DNA of 64,000 nt, taken from the NCBI GenBank assembly GCA_030433805.1, contig JARUXA010000004.1, positions 186,001 through 250,000 on the forward strand. The letters run 5' to 3'. Position 1 is the first letter of the stretch; every line of letters starts with the position of its first letter. The notes under the pieces are model-generated. The model saw only the letters and a program-made list of their open reading frames with translations, was not told the DNA's origin and did no database searches. This document shows, in pieces, positions 63,071 to 64,000 of the stretch. The DNA comes from Sphingomonas sp. PsM26 (GTDB lineage: Bacteria > Pseudomonadota > Alphaproteobacteria > Sphingomonadales > Sphingomonadaceae). Position numbers and translations under genes: made by a program.

Positions 63071-64000
63071 GGGGTGTCGCAACCGACATCGGCACGATCC
63101 ATTTCGTCGGCATCGGCGGGATCGGCATGTCGGGCATCGCCGAGGTGATGAAGAACCTCGGCTACAGCGTGCAGGGGTCGGACGTGGCCGAGGGCTATGT
63201 CATCGAGGGGCTGCGCGCGAAGGGCATCCCGGTCCTGATCGGGCATCACGCGGACAATCTCGGCGATGCGGCGGTGATCGTGACGTCGACCGCGATCAAG
63301 CGCGGCAACCCCGAGGTCGAGGCGGCACTCGAGCGGCGGATCCCGGTAGTGCGCCGTGCGGAGATGCTCGCCGAGCTGATGCGGCTCAAATCGACCGTCG
63401 CGGTCGCGGGAACGCATGGCAAGACGACGACGACGAGCATGGTCGCGGCGCTGCTCGATGCGGGCGGGGTCGATCCGACCGTCATCAACGGCGGGATCAT
63501 CAACAGTTACGGATCGAACGCACGGCTGGGCGCGAGCGACTGGATGGTGGTCGAGGCGGACGAGAGCGATGGCAGCTTCCTGCGGCTCGACGGGACGATC
63601 GCGGTCGTCACCAACATCGATCCCGAGCATCTCGATCACTATGGCAGCTTCGATCAGGCGAAGAACGCCTATGTCGAGTTCATCGAGAACGTACCCTTCT
63701 ACGGCGCGGCATTGCTGTGCCTCGATCATCCCGAAGTGCAGAACATCATCCCGCGTGTCCGCGACCGGCGCGTCGTGACCTATGGCTTTGCGGCGCAAGC
63801 CGACGTGCGCGGGGTCAATGTGACGCCGGTGCCGGGCGGTAACCGCTTCGAGGTTATCATCCGCCACCGCGACGGGACGAGCCGCTCGATCGAAGGGATC
63901 GACCTGCCGATGGCGGGGCGGCACAACGTCCAGAACGCGCTCGCCGCGATCGGCGTGGCGCTCGAGCTCGGCATCGACGATGCGACGATCCAGCAGGGAT
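63067..64000 (+). CDS. murC: UDP-N-acetylmuramate--L-alanine ligase, 3' end cut by window
   Basis: First 311 residues of Mur[21 protein letters not shown] (N-domain), [14 protein letters not shown] loop GTHGKTTTT (115-123), [10 protein letters not shown] and [20 protein letters not shown] are conserved. The frame is open to the last base. ATG overlaps the murG stop. Confidence 0.96.
   Translation, partial: MRGVATDIGTIHFVGIGGIGMSGIAEVMKNLGYSVQGSDVAEGYVIEGLRAKGIPVLIGHHADNLGDAAVIVTSTAIKRGNPEVEAALERRIPVVRRAEMLAELMRLKSTVAVAGTHGKTTTTSMVAALLDAGGVDPTVINGGIINSYGSNARLGASDWMVVEADESDGSFLRLDGTIAVVTNIDPEHLDHYGSFDQAKNAYVEFIENVPFYGAALLCLDHPEVQNIIPRVRDRRVVTYGFAAQADVRGVNVTPVPGGNRFEVIIRHRDGTSRSIEGIDLPMAGRHNVQNALAAIGVALELGIDDATIQQG

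Overview
The window is high-GC chromosomal DNA from an alphaproteobacterium, almost certainly a sphingomonad (Sphingomonas or a close relative). The evidence is a GcrA cell-cycle regulator, an NDUFA12-like complex I accessory protein, DUF2155, a dual cold-shock-domain protein, an alphaproteobacterial GTTC-N7-GTTC LexA box, a Rieske/cytochrome b/cytochrome c1 operon, and a meso-diaminopimelate-type mur cluster. No integrase, transposase, phage gene, rRNA or CRISPR array was seen. The one RNA gene is tRNA-Trp.

Layout. 1-3.2 kb: end of metZ, apaG, then a coupled LysR/GNAT/small membrane protein set. 3.4-10.1 kb: a Tat-exported PhoX phosphatase behind a candidate Pho box, a secreted TPR protein, parE and an outer-membrane barrel. 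10.2-17.7 kb: gcrA, an ABC-2 permease, argD-argF-hslO and queC-queE. 17.8-23.6 kb: two small exported proteins, lipB, a pair of related membrane proteins, a GNAT protein, hemF and trmL. 23.8-27.2 kb: petABC and apt. 27.3-33.1 kb: a Gly/Arg-rich lipoprotein, a MaoC dehydratase, an ENPP-like phosphodiesterase, two Met/His-rich exported proteins (probably metal handling) and ychF. 33.4-39.2 kb: a 2OG-Fe(II) oxygenase-like protein, pth, rplY, modABC, nusG, secE and tRNA-Trp. 39.2-50.7 kb: a GGDEF/EAL protein, a fatty acyl-AMP ligase, recX, a cold-shock protein, DUF192, NDUFA12, DUF2155, aat, a ParA ATPase, a lipoprotein, a Y-family polymerase with a LexA box, and cysK. 50.8-64 kb: a small membrane protein and the division/cell-wall cluster mraZ-rsmH-ftsL-ftsI-murE-murF-mraY-murD-ftsW-murG-murC, with murC cut by the window end.

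The most unusual signal is a set of at least seven families of palindromic intergenic elements, several of which have entered or shaped genes. A 102-bp element (exactly 34 codons) lies in frame inside murD, and a near-identical inverted copy separates mraY from murD. Another family occurs three times in frame inside an exported Met/His-rich protein, each copy framing a His/Met motif, and once more as an intergenic copy at 34.1 kb. A third element supplies the ribosome-binding site of argF. The dcw cluster is otherwise coupled by overlapping stop and start codons, so the mraY-murD gap made by the element stands out. Upstream of mraZ, four GGGGA repeats spaced exactly 10 bp apart have the architecture of an MraZ operator.
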